Source of the DNA: Oscillospiraceae bacterium
Lineage (GTDB): Bacteria > Bacillota > Clostridia > Oscillospirales > Ruminococcaceae
Reading direction: 5' to 3'
Assembly (NCBI GenBank): GCA_029098085.1
Contig: JAQXNQ010000352.1
Span: forward strand, 1 to 5,910
Length of the DNA: 5,910 nucleotides
Shown: piece by piece, positions 1-4,873 of the stretch
Numbering within the stretch: the stretch's first letter is position 1
Layout of the letters: each line of letters opens with the position of its first letter
Position numbers and translations under genes: made by a program
Notes under the pieces: model-generated
Database searches by the model: none
Told to the model about the DNA's origin: nothing
Seen by the model: only the letters and a program-made list of their open reading frames with translations

Positions 1-211
1 GGTCTACTGGCATCAAAGGGGCGAGGGACTGCTCCGGCTGCCGCTCCCATGCAGCCAGCTGACCCTGATGGATGAGATTGGCGGAGAGCCGCTGTCGATC
101 CGGACCGATGGGGATGCGTCCCTCCTTCCCGCCGGACACAAGCGGTATCTTAAAACCGAATTGCCGGAGGAAGAGCTTGTCCGGGCTTTTGCCAGGGCGG
201 AAATTCTGTAA
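1..211 (+). CDS. 3' end of a plus-strand gene, possibly a glycoside hydrolase C-terminal domain (partial)
   Basis: An open frame enters from the left edge (first full codon at base 2) and ends at TAA 209-211, giving about 69 C-terminal residues. The visible protein begins VYWHQRGEGLLRLPLP, continues with SQLTLMDEIGGEPLSI and ends with a short helix-like RAFARAEIL. The alternation of short hydrophobic strands with a 'D-x-x-G-x-x' turn and a late 'RYLKTEL' resembles the C-terminal beta-sandwich of several glycoside hydrolases, where a strand carrying 'l.D..G' precedes a final 'YL' strand. That family reading is an inference from pattern only; no catalytic residue is in the window. It is the only plus-strand gene here and converges on the minus-strand antiporter remnant. 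The nearby GH95 gene makes a sugar-related role plausible but does not prove it. Confidence 0.6.
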   Translation, partial: VYWHQRGEGLLRLPLPCSQLTLMDEIGGEPLSIRTDGDASLLPAGHKRYLKTELPEEELVRAFARAEIL

Positions 212-219
212 CACAAAAT

Positions 220-246
220 GCCTCCGGAGGAAGTTCCTGCGGAGGC
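220..246. terminator. Hairpin between convergent gene ends, possible bidirectional terminator
   Basis: GCCTCCG (220-226) pairs perfectly with CGGAGGC (240-246). The 13-base interior can pair further (AGG/CCT) after a G-G mismatch. It starts 9 bases after the stop codon of the plus-strand gene. On the plus strand no T-run follows, but on the minus strand the stem is followed by ATTTTGTGTT. It could therefore end transcription from the minus side better than from the plus side. Confidence 0.45.
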
Positions 247-262
247 CGCGTGTACCAATGCG

Positions 263-292
263 GTGTGCGCAATATCATGATCACGCGCACAC
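263..292. repeat. 8-bp perfect inverted repeat in the convergent intergenic region
   Basis: GTGTGCGC (263-270) is the exact reverse complement of GCGCACAC (285-292), with a 14-base loop that itself contains the palindrome ATCATGAT. No T-run follows on either strand, so a terminator role is not well supported. A protein-binding site or a simple hairpin at the end of the antiporter remnant are both possible. Confidence 0.4.
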
Positions 293-316
293 TTATCCGT
301 GAAAAAAGATGCCCTG

Positions 317-469
317 TCAGCGGCTTTCACGCCCTATCTCCCCTGCCCACTGGAAGGCGAACCTGGCCACAATGACGGCGATGATCTCGTTGAGGATGGC
401 CGCCGCCACAATGGTGCCCGAGACGATGTCCGCCAGGGAGGGGTCGATGCCGCTCAGGGTGTTGACAGG
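317..469 (-). pseudogene. Cation:proton antiporter, 3' remnant
   Basis: Reading the minus strand from 469 to the TGA at 317-319 gives 50 residues with strong protein character: SGIDPSLADIVSGTIVAAAI, then LNEIIAVIVARFAFQWAGEI, then GRESR. A small and hydrophobic membrane helix broken by an Asn-Glu pair, followed by an aromatic 'F-x-WAGE' tail, matches what I recall of the C-terminus of clostridial Na+/H+ (CPA-type) antiporters. The frame is closed immediately upstream by a TAG at 470-472, and no start codon or ribosome binding site precedes it, so the rest of the protein (normally several hundred residues) is missing. It is best read as the surviving 3' end of a deleted or rearranged gene. The family assignment rests on recalled similarity and would need a search; coding origin of the fragment is clearer than its exact family. 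Confidence 0.6.
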
Positions 470-555
470 CTATCTCCACAATCTAGCAGCCCGAGCTGGC
501 CGGATTTGGGAAGGCGCTTTCGCAGCCCGGTCATGACGCCCGCGAAGGCCGATGA
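470..555. other. Junction sequence between the regulator stop and the antiporter remnant
   Basis: This 86-bp stretch separates the TetR stop codon from the antiporter remnant. One minus-strand frame reads SAFAGVMTGLRKRLPKSGQL and stops at 453-455, inside the antiporter frame; it has no ribosome binding site and I cannot assign it. It may be a second gene scrap fused to the antiporter tail by a deletion. No terminator-like hairpin with a T-run was seen after the regulator gene. Confidence 0.3.
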
Positions 556-1044
556 TCACAGCAGCCGCACCAGTCTTTCCAGCACCCGGTCAGGATCCTG
601 TCCGGTCTCCCAGAGCTTCTCCAGAGCGCCGTCCAGAATCACCCGCAGCGTGCCCTCCTCGTCCCAGGCCAGGGAAAGAACCTTGACGACGGTCAGCCAC
701 AGCTCGGTTTCCAGCGTCTCCACATAGCTGCTGATGGGGCCGTTGAGCTGGTACTTGTTGAAGATTTCCCGACGGGTCATATACTTGGTGTCGCAGTACA
801 GCCGAAGCACATCCATCGCGCTTCCCCGTCCTTCCTGCGCCTGAATCCGCCCGGTCATATCCCGGTAATAGGTGTCATAGAGCGCCCGGGCCAGCTCCTC
901 CTTGGAAGCAAAATGCTTATAGATGGTTTTTTTGGAGATCCGCATCCGGGCGGCCAGAGTATCCACCGAAAACCGCAGACCCTCTTCCCTCAGACTGCTG
1001 ATGGACTCGCTGATGATTTTTTCGCGGAGAGATTCTTCATTCAT
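556..1044 (-). CDS. TetR/AcrR-family transcriptional regulator
   Basis: This 162-residue protein is a DNA-binding repressor of the TetR/AcrR type. Residues about 8-55 form the N-terminal helix-turn-helix domain: FSVDTLAARMRISKKTIYKH followed by FASKEELARALYD, with the typical 'T/S-x-x-x-(I/L)A-x-x-x-(G/R)-(I/V)S-x-x-T-(I/L)Y-x-(H/Y)F-x-(S/N)KE-x-L' signature. The rest (about 60-162) is a variable helical ligand-binding and dimer domain whose ligand cannot be read from sequence. It is somewhat shorter than the usual 180-220 residues. The start at 1044 is supported by AAAGGAG at 1055-1061, 10 bases upstream, and a consensus promoter. No intact transporter or enzyme is in the usual neighbouring target position: downstream lies only an antiporter remnant, upstream a GH95 gene on the same strand ending 174 bp away. 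Its target may be distant, the GH95 gene, or lost. The inverted repeat in its leader suggests autoregulation. Confidence 0.93.
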   Translation of the reverse strand: MNEESLREKIISESISSLREEGLRFSVDTLAARMRISKKTIYKHFASKEELARALYDTYYRDMTGRIQAQEGRGSAMDVLRLYCDTKYMTRREIFNKYQLNGPISSYVETLETELWLTVVKVLSLAWDEEGTLRVILDGALEKLWETGQDPDRVLERLVRLL

Positions 1045-1045
1045 A

Positions 1046-1074
1046 GGAAACGAACTCCTTTAATTTTTGTTTCC
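1046..1074. promoter_or_regulatory. Candidate operator: inverted repeat spanning the regulator's start site and RBS
   Basis: GGAAAC (1046-1051) and GTTTCC (1069-1074) are exact reverse complements 17 bases apart. The right arm touches the -10 box and probable transcription start, and the left arm sits next to the start codon, so the ribosome binding site lies between the arms. TetR proteins commonly repress their own gene through palindromes in this location, so this is a candidate operator. The arms are only six bases, so chance is possible; alternatively it is an mRNA hairpin that shields the RBS. Confidence 0.35.
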
Positions 1075-1103
1075 ATTATACACCCATCAGAACACTTTGT
1101 CAA
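1075..1103 (-). promoter_or_regulatory. Consensus sigma-A promoter of the TetR gene
   Basis: On the minus strand a -35 box TTGACA (1098-1103) and a -10 box TATAAT (1075-1080) are separated by exactly 17 bases. Both hexamers match the housekeeping consensus at every position. The expected start of transcription is near 1068, giving a leader of about 24 bases before the ATG at 1044. Such a strong promoter on a repressor gene fits tight autorepression. Confidence 0.9.
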
Positions 1104-1164
1104 GAGGAATCTGCAGCTTTTTTCAAAACGTCCTGCACGGCCGGTGCATGGCAGATAAGACAGC

Positions 1165-1201
1165 AGCGCCCCTTCCCGCCGGAAACGCAGGAAGAGGCGC
1201 T
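1165..1201 (-). terminator. Rho-independent-type terminator after the GH95 gene
   Basis: AGCGCCCCTTCC (1165-1176) pairs with GGAAGAGGCGCT (1190-1201), a 12-bp stem with one G-T type pair and a 13-base loop. It starts 16 bases beyond the GH95 stop on the minus strand. The minus-strand tail (GCTGTCTTATCT) is only moderately T-rich, while on the plus strand the stem runs into TTTT, so it could act in both directions. It separates the GH95 transcript from the TetR promoter. A smaller hairpin, TGCAC/GTGCA at 1134-1148, lies a little further on. Confidence 0.65.
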
Positions 1202-1217
1202 TTTCATGCAGAGCCGG

Positions 1218-3539
1218 TCACCGGGTGAACCGGACCGTGGTACGGCTGCCGATGGTTTCGGTGCGGCGGTCAGAGCCGTCCTTAAACCGGAAGCCGCTGC
1301 CCAGGCAGATTTCCTTCCGACAGGGAACATCGCTGTAAAAGACCGCTTCTCCCTCTTCCATGTCCCAGAAAATATCGCAACGGATATTCCCCCGGGCCAG
1401 CAGGCCGGTAATATGCCCCTCCGGCCACTGCTGCGGCAGGGCAGGCAGCACAAACAGATCCTCCTGCTGGGACTGGAGCAGCATCTCGTTGACGGCAGCG
1501 GGGATACCTGTGTTGCCGTCGATCTGGAAGGGTGCCACCCGGAAATCGGCGCAGGCGATGGGGCCCATCCGCCGCCAGTCGTTGTGAACCGTGAGGAAAT
1601 TGTTCATCAGACAGGTGCGGGAGATGGTCTCCAGCAGCGAAAGGGCAAAGTCTCCCCGCTCCATCCGGGCGGCAATGCCGGCCATGAAGACCATGGACCA
1701 GCTGGACTGATCGGTGATACCCTGCTGCAGCCGCAGCTCCTCCGCCTTCTCAAAGGCCGGGTAGAGAGGGTCCTCCCGGGTGATCTCGCAGCCGGGGAAA
1801 ACCGGGTAGAGATGGCTGTGGTGGCGGTGGCGGTGATTGTCCTCATAGAAGGGATCGCTCCATTCCTTCACTGCGCCGTCCTCTCCCACCATATAAGGGC
1901 GAACCTTTTGGAGCATCTCCCGCCAGATCTGCTGCTTTTCGGGATAGAGACCGGTGATGCGGCAGCCCTCCAGCAGATTGGTCAGCAGCTCCTTCAGCAG
2001 AGCGAACTCCATGGCGGCGTTTTTGGCGGTTTCGATCTCCCGGCCATTGGCGATGGCCTTGATATTGGCCGGCGTGTTCTCCGGCGAAACAGACGGGTAG
2101 AGGTCGTAATAGCCATCTGGATTCTCCACCGCGAAGTCCTCATAGAACAGGGCGGCTTCGTACATGAAGGGCAGAGCGTGCCGGCGCAGATAATCCTCGT
2201 CGCCGGTGAACCGGTAATAATCCCAGAAATGCTGGGCGAACCAGGCCGCACCGCCGGTCCAGTTGAGAATATGGGGCGCCGGACACTTGCTCAGGCCGGA
2301 TTCGGGGGTGTTGACCGAGTTGATCAGGATGCCCCGGCAGCCGAAGAGCTTGCGGGCGTTCTCCCGGAAGTCCGGCACCATGGCCTCGGTGTAGTCCAGG
2401 GCCAGCCGCAGGAAGCCGGGCAGGTTGCCGGTCAGGGTCTGCCAGTAGATCATCTCGAAGTTGACATTGTACATGTAGAAGGCCCAGAAGCACTGCCAGG
2501 TGCCGTTGAACAGGCCGGTCAGGTGACAGGGCAGGGTATCCCGGTCGGAGGTGGAGCAGATCAGCAGGTACCGGCCGTAGGCGTAGAGCTTTTCCATCAG
2601 CTCATTCGACGCGTGTTCCTCAAAGGCCTGCAGCAGCAGCTCCTCGTTGGAGGTGTTCCCCTCCTCGCCCAGGGAGAAGTCCACGCCGCTCCACAGAGCG
2701 CCGTGAAGGGCAGCGTGAGCCGCGAGACAGGCGTCATAGTCAAAGGAGCCGTTCAGTCTGTCCCGGAGCTGCCGGAAGGCCTGCCGACGGGGCGTTTCCA
2801 CAAACAGTCCGGTGACAGCCAGGATCGAGGAAGCGCCCCGGACGGTCAGAGCGTCCCCCTCCACCCTTAGCTCTCCGTCAGTGAAGACCCGGCAGACGGC
2901 GCCGAAGTCCCCGGGGCGGTAAACCGACCGGTTCCCCGCCGCGAAATACAGGGTGTCCCCCTCTGCCGACGCAGAGACACCGGGGAGCTCCATCCCCCGG
3001 GGCATGGTCTCCCGGTCGTGGACGGACAGGGAGAGCCGGACGTCTGCCCGTCCGCCGCTGACGGTATAGCGGGTGAAGACCAGATGGTTTTCCCGGGAGG
3101 CGAAGACCGACCTGCGGAAGGAAGTCTCCCCGTCCTGCCAGTGCACGGTGACCTCGGCCCGATCCATCCGGATCTCCCGGCGGTAGTGGGCGAAATTTCC
3201 GGCGGAAAGGGTCTGGATATTCAGGTCGCAGACCGGACAGGGCCGGACGGTGTCCCCGTCATAGCCGGCCTGCTCCAGCGCCTTCCCCAGCACCAGATCG
3301 GCGTCGGGCGAATTGTGCTGATCCAGCAGCCGCCGGATCTCGGGCAGACAGGCACTGACATCCGGCAGCTCCGCGTTTTTTCCGCCCATCCAGAGCAGAG
3401 CGTGGTTCAGGGCGATGATTTCCTTCATGACGCCGCCGTAGACAAGGCCGCCGATCAGGCCGCTGCCAAAGGGCGCCGCTTCCCTCCACATCTCGCCCTG
3501 CCGGGCGGAGGGATAGCGCATGGTTAACTGGTTGTGCAT
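1218..3539 (-). CDS. Glycoside hydrolase family 95-type enzyme (alpha-L-fucosidase family)
   Basis: This 773-residue protein matches GH95 in length and layout. These enzymes are inverting glycosidases that remove terminal alpha-1,2-linked L-fucose, or in some members L-galactose, from glycans. An N-terminal beta-sandwich (about 1-270) opens with the family block near W18-G53 (APFGSGLIGGLVYGG, then LNHALLWMGG). The (alpha/alpha)6 barrel follows (about 290-690) and a small C-terminal beta-domain (about 690-773, WPEGHITGLLARGN) closes it. By analogy with Bifidobacterium AfcA, N358 and N360 in YNVNFEMIYW match the Asn pair that activates water, E487 in YPSVSPEN matches the general acid, and D674 in FQIDGN matches the last active-site residue. 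HRHHSHLYPVFPG at 569-583 is also family-typical. There is no signal peptide, so the enzyme should act in the cytoplasm on imported oligosaccharides. The start at 3539 has GTGAGGA six bases upstream. Differences from the usual N-terminal motif (PFGSG for P-[LI]-GNG, LNHALLW for LNE-x-TLW) may affect substrate choice; the exact sugar is not predictable. Confidence 0.9.
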   Translation of the reverse strand: MHNQLTMRYPSARQGEMWREAAPFGSGLIGGLVYGGVMKEIIALNHALLWMGGKNAELPDVSACLPEIRRLLDQHNSPDADLVLGKALEQAGYDGDTVRPCPVCDLNIQTLSAGNFAHYRREIRMDRAEVTVHWQDGETSFRRSVFASRENHLVFTRYTVSGGRADVRLSLSVHDRETMPRGMELPGVSASAEGDTLYFAAGNRSVYRPGDFGAVCRVFTDGELRVEGDALTVRGASSILAVTGLFVETPRRQAFRQLRDRLNGSFDYDACLAAHAALHGALWSGVDFSLGEEGNTSNEELLLQAFEEHASNELMEKLYAYGRYLLICSTSDRDTLPCHLTGLFNGTWQCFWAFYMYNVNFEMIYWQTLTGNLPGFLRLALDYTEAMVPDFRENARKLFGCRGILINSVNTPESGLSKCPAPHILNWTGGAAWFAQHFWDYYRFTGDEDYLRRHALPFMYEAALFYEDFAVENPDGYYDLYPSVSPENTPANIKAIANGREIETAKNAAMEFALLKELLTNLLEGCRITGLYPEKQQIWREMLQKVRPYMVGEDGAVKEWSDPFYEDNHRHRHHSHLYPVFPGCEITREDPLYPAFEKAEELRLQQGITDQSSWSMVFMAGIAARMERGDFALSLLETISRTCLMNNFLTVHNDWRRMGPIACADFRVAPFQIDGNTGIPAAVNEMLLQSQQEDLFVLPALPQQWPEGHITGLLARGNIRCDIFWDMEEGEAVFYSDVPCRKEICLGSGFRFKDGSDRRTETIGSRTTVRFTR

Positions 3540-3619
3540 GGGGATTCCTCACTTTATCGGGATTTTATACAGGGGAATTGTGCGCGGGAACGGGAGGGAG
3601 AGAATAAGAGGGAAAGATT
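3540..3619 (-). promoter_or_regulatory. Upstream region of the GH95 gene with a weak -10-like box
   Basis: This 80-bp gap separates the GH95 start from the decayed gene above it. It holds the GTGAGGA ribosome binding site (3546-3552) and a TATAAA box at 3564-3569, about 24 bases before the start codon. No good -35 hexamer sits 16-18 bases further upstream (the sequence there is CGTTCC), so the promoter would need an activator or lie elsewhere. Expression could also depend on read-through. Confidence 0.3.
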
Positions 3620-3911
3620 TCAGTCCGCTGTACCACTACTCCCCGTAACTGTATTAAGGGACGCAATCAGAAGCCAGCGGATCGTACCGCATTGGCGGAT
3701 AAGATCCCGGTGCTGTTGCTTCAGTGAACAGCTCCGATCGAACGAACAGTTCAAGCCAATATTCGGTTTCATAACACTCTTTCAATGCGATTTGGAGTTT
3801 GGCGGCAAAGTCCGAACGGCTGTACGCATAATTTGCTTCGTGGATATTGGCTCCGATCGAGGTCGCAGAACGCTCCAGCTGATTGCAAGCGAATAATGCC
3901 CTCTGACGCAA
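3620..3911 (-). pseudogene. Four-helix-bundle / 23S rRNA intervening-sequence (S23) protein, frameshifted and truncated
   Basis: The minus strand encodes LFACNQLERSATSIGANIHE, then ANYAYSRSDFAAKLQIALKE, then CYETEYWLELFVRSELFTEA. This is the hallmark core of the four-helix-bundle family first seen encoded in 23S rRNA intervening sequences ('QLLRSGTSIGAN...EA...S..DF..K..IALKE..ETEYWL'). The first frame stops at TAA 3654-3656. A single-base slip near 3719 moves into another frame reading QQHRDLIRQCGTIRWLLIAS, which is the family's C-terminal segment, and ends at TGA 3620-3622. The N-terminal first helix (about 25-30 residues) is missing: the frame has a TGA just upstream at 3912-3914, and a terminator hairpin occupies the sequence beyond it. 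So the gene has lost its start and is frameshifted. The role of this family is poorly known; these free-standing copies are common outside rRNA genes. Confidence 0.85.
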
Positions 3912-3939
3912 TCACAAATTCCGAAGGAATTTATTTCGT

Positions 3940-3983
3940 TGAAAAATGCCTGAATCATCCAAAGATGATTCAGGCATTTTTCA
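3940..3983. terminator. 20-bp perfect hairpin terminator ending the tRNA cluster
   Basis: TGAAAAATGCCTGAATCATC (3940-3959) and its exact reverse complement (3964-3983) flank a CAAA loop. The stem begins at the base next to the encoded CCA of the last tRNA-Gln (3984-3986). A-tracts on one arm supply T-tracts on the other, so it should terminate in both directions. It ends the tRNA transcript on the minus strand. Confidence 0.9.
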
Positions 3984-4059
3984 TGGCTGGGATGGAAGGA
4001 TTTGAACCCTCGGAATGACGGGGCCAGAACCCGTTGCCTTACCCCTTGGCGACATCCCA
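3984..4059 (-). tRNA. tRNA-Gln (anticodon CTG), copy 2
   Basis: The minus strand folds as a complete 76-nt tRNA with encoded CCA (3984-3986) and discriminator G. The acceptor stem is TGGGATG/CATCCCA, including the U1-A72 pair typical of bacterial tRNA-Gln. The D arm is GCC/GGC. The anticodon stem ACGGG/CCCGT holds loop TTCTGGC with anticodon CTG, decoding CAG. The T stem GAGGG/CCTTC has one G-U pair and the loop is TTCAAAT. It is identical to the copy at 4159-4234. It is the last gene of the cluster and has no obvious promoter of its own. Confidence 0.97.
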
Positions 4060-4158
4060 ATATTCAATTTTGGAAAGAAAAGCGAATCTGGCATTTTGGC
4101 ATTTGGTGTTAAGAGAGAAGCATGTTCATCCGGACGGTGAAATCCGGATGAACCGCTT
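4060..4158 (-). terminator. Spacer between the two Gln(CTG) genes with an 11-bp hairpin (4124-4153)
   Basis: GTTCATCCGGA (4124-4134) pairs perfectly with TCCGGATGAAC (4143-4153) around an 8-base loop. On the minus strand the hairpin lies 5 bases after the CCA end of the upstream tRNA-Gln copy and is followed by ATGCTTCTCTCTT, a T-rich tail. It is therefore a likely terminator or processing hairpin for the first five tRNAs. If it is efficient, the last tRNA-Gln would be weakly expressed, since I find no good promoter in the remaining spacer. Confidence 0.65.
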
Positions 4159-4234
4159 TGGCTGGGATGGAAGGATTTGAACCCTCGGAATGACGGGGCC
4201 AGAACCCGTTGCCTTACCCCTTGGCGACATCCCA
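4159..4234 (-). tRNA. tRNA-Gln (anticodon CTG), copy 1
   Basis: This 76-nt minus-strand tRNA is identical base for base to the one at 3984-4059, with acceptor TGGGATG/CATCCCA, anticodon loop TTCTGGC (CTG) and encoded CCA at 4159-4161. It lies 22 bases after the Gln(TTG) gene and is directly followed by the hairpin at 4124-4153. Confidence 0.97.
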
Positions 4235-4256
4235 ATGTCTATGAGCTATAGACAAA

Positions 4257-4332
4257 TGGCTGGGCTAGATGGATTCGAACCATCGGAATGAAGGAGTCAA
4301 AGTCCTCTGCCTTACCTCTTGGCTATAGCCCA
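4257..4332 (-). tRNA. tRNA-Gln (anticodon TTG)
   Basis: The minus strand gives a 76-nt cloverleaf with acceptor TGGGCTA/TAGCCCA, D arm GCC/GGC, anticodon loop CTTTGAC (TTG, reading CAA and by wobble CAG), T arm GATGG-TTCGAAT-CCATC and encoded CCA at 4257-4259. Its T stem is fully paired, unlike the CTG isoacceptors. It follows tRNA-His by five bases. Confidence 0.97.
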
Positions 4333-4337
4333 ATGTG

Positions 4338-4415
4338 TGGGGTGGATAGTGGGATTCGAACCCACGGCCTTCAGAGCCACAATCTGACGCGCTAACCAAC
4401 TGCGCTATACCCACC
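4338..4415 (-). tRNA. tRNA-His (anticodon GTG)
   Basis: The 78-nt minus-strand gene shows the extra 5' G (position -1) paired with discriminator C73: the acceptor is GGTGGGTA against TATCCACC, eight pairs, followed by CCA at 4338-4340. The anticodon stem TCAGA/TCTGA holds loop TTGTGGC with GTG. The T arm is GTGGG-TTCGAAT-CCCAC. The G-1:C73 pair is the identity element for histidyl-tRNA synthetase. Confidence 0.97.
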
Positions 4416-4421
4416 ATCTAA

Positions 4422-4498
4422 TGGCGCGCCAAACAGGACTCGAACCTGTGACCTACTGCTTAGAAGGCAGTTGCTCTATCCAGCTGAGCTATTGGCGC
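4422..4498 (-). tRNA. tRNA-Arg (anticodon TCT)
   Basis: The 77-nt minus-strand gene has acceptor GCGCCAA/TTGGCGC, discriminator G and CCA at 4422-4424. The anticodon stem ACTGC/GCAGT holds loop CTTCTAA with TCT, reading AGA and AGG. The T arm contains TTCGAGT. It lies six bases before tRNA-His in transcription order. Confidence 0.97.
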
Positions 4499-4540
4499 AA
4501 ACAATCAAAAGCGCTGGCTATCAATACACCTTTGATTTTG

Positions 4541-4614
4541 TGGAGCGGGTGATGGGAATCGAACCCACGCGACCAGCTTGGAAGGCTGGGATTCTACCAT
4601 TGAACTACACCCGC
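4541..4614 (-). tRNA. tRNA-Gly (anticodon TCC)
   Basis: The 74-nt minus-strand gene is the first of the cluster. The acceptor is GCGGGTG/CACCCGC with discriminator T and CCA at 4541-4543. The anticodon stem CCAGC/GCTGG holds loop CTTCCAA with TCC, reading GGA and GGG. A 42-base spacer separates it from tRNA-Arg. Confidence 0.97.
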
Positions 4615-4666
4615 AATTTTCGCTTTTCAAGTTCCTGTGTTGCCGTGTCGTTCAGCAACGGATATT

Positions 4667-4695
4667 ATTATAACAGACAAATCCCGGTTTGTCAA
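4667..4695 (-). promoter_or_regulatory. Consensus sigma-A promoter of the tRNA cluster
   Basis: On the minus strand TTGACA (4690-4695) and TATAAT (4667-4672) are separated by 17 bases, a perfect housekeeping promoter. Transcription should begin near 4660, leaving a leader of about 45 bases before tRNA-Gly. The region upstream is A/T-rich (runs of T and A at 4699-4712), which may act as an UP element. This is what a stable-RNA operon would be expected to have. Confidence 0.93.
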
Positions 4696-4736
4696 CAGTT
4701 TTTTGAAAAAAATTCTCTGTTTTTGAAGAATCTCCC

Positions 4737-4758
4737 AAAGCCCGCAGCCATGGGCTTT
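4737..4758. terminator. Weak second hairpin upstream of the tRNA promoter
   Basis: AAAGCCC (4737-4743) pairs with GGGCTTT (4752-4758) around an 8-base loop. On the minus strand it comes after the strong terminator of the gene at 4874-5278 and is followed by GGGAGATTCTT rather than a clean T-run. It may be a back-up terminator; otherwise the stretch 4696-4840 holds only A/T-rich spacer with no gene that I can support. Confidence 0.3.
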
Positions 4759-4840
4759 CCCGGGGCCTCCCCTTCCCCTGTGCGGCAGATTTTTCCAAAT
4801 AAAAATGCAAAAAAGCCAGAAAAAATTTTCACAGAGAGAA

Positions 4841-4868
4841 TGCCCGGGCAGAAACCTCTGCCCGGGCA
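4841..4868 (-). terminator. Strong terminator after the small membrane protein gene
   Basis: TGCCCGGGCAGA (4841-4852) pairs perfectly with TCTGCCCGGGCA (4857-4868) with a four-base loop. It begins five bases past the stop codon on the minus strand and is followed by TTCTCTCTGTGAAAATTTTTTC. This is a GC-rich stem with a T-rich tail, and it closes the Clp transcript. Confidence 0.88.
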
Positions 4869-4873
4869 CTGCG

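Noticed and set aside
299..727. Plus-strand open frame of 142 codons across the antiporter remnant and TetR 3' end
   Set aside because: It is Ser/Arg/Pro-rich with no domain and overlaps two minus-strand sequences with real protein signatures.
1206..2870. A 554-codon plus-strand open frame opposite the GH95 gene
   Set aside because: It lies wholly antisense to a gene with clear family motifs and active-site residues, has low-complexity G/V/Q/L-rich composition typical of a GC-rich shadow frame, and lacks a ribosome binding site.
3018..3527. Plus-strand open frame of 169 codons opposite the GH95 N-terminal region
   Set aside because: It is antisense to the conserved GH95 N-terminal domain, with no recognisable domain and shadow-type composition.
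3782..4235. Two minus-strand open frames that begin with the same MGCRQGVRQRVLAPSFRG sequence
   Set aside because: The shared start is simply the duplicated tRNA-Gln translated in one frame; both overlap tRNA genes and the terminator.
3940..4240. Possible CRISPR-like or attachment-site repeat (two identical 78-bp units about 97 bp apart)
   Set aside because: The repeated unit is exactly a complete tRNA-Gln gene; there are only two units and no spacer regularity. An attachment-site history cannot be excluded but no integrase or phage gene is present.
4501..4540. Possible small gene or RNA between tRNA-Arg and tRNA-Gly
   Set aside because: At 40 bases and without a stable fold or promoter, it looks like ordinary spacer of the tRNA transcript.
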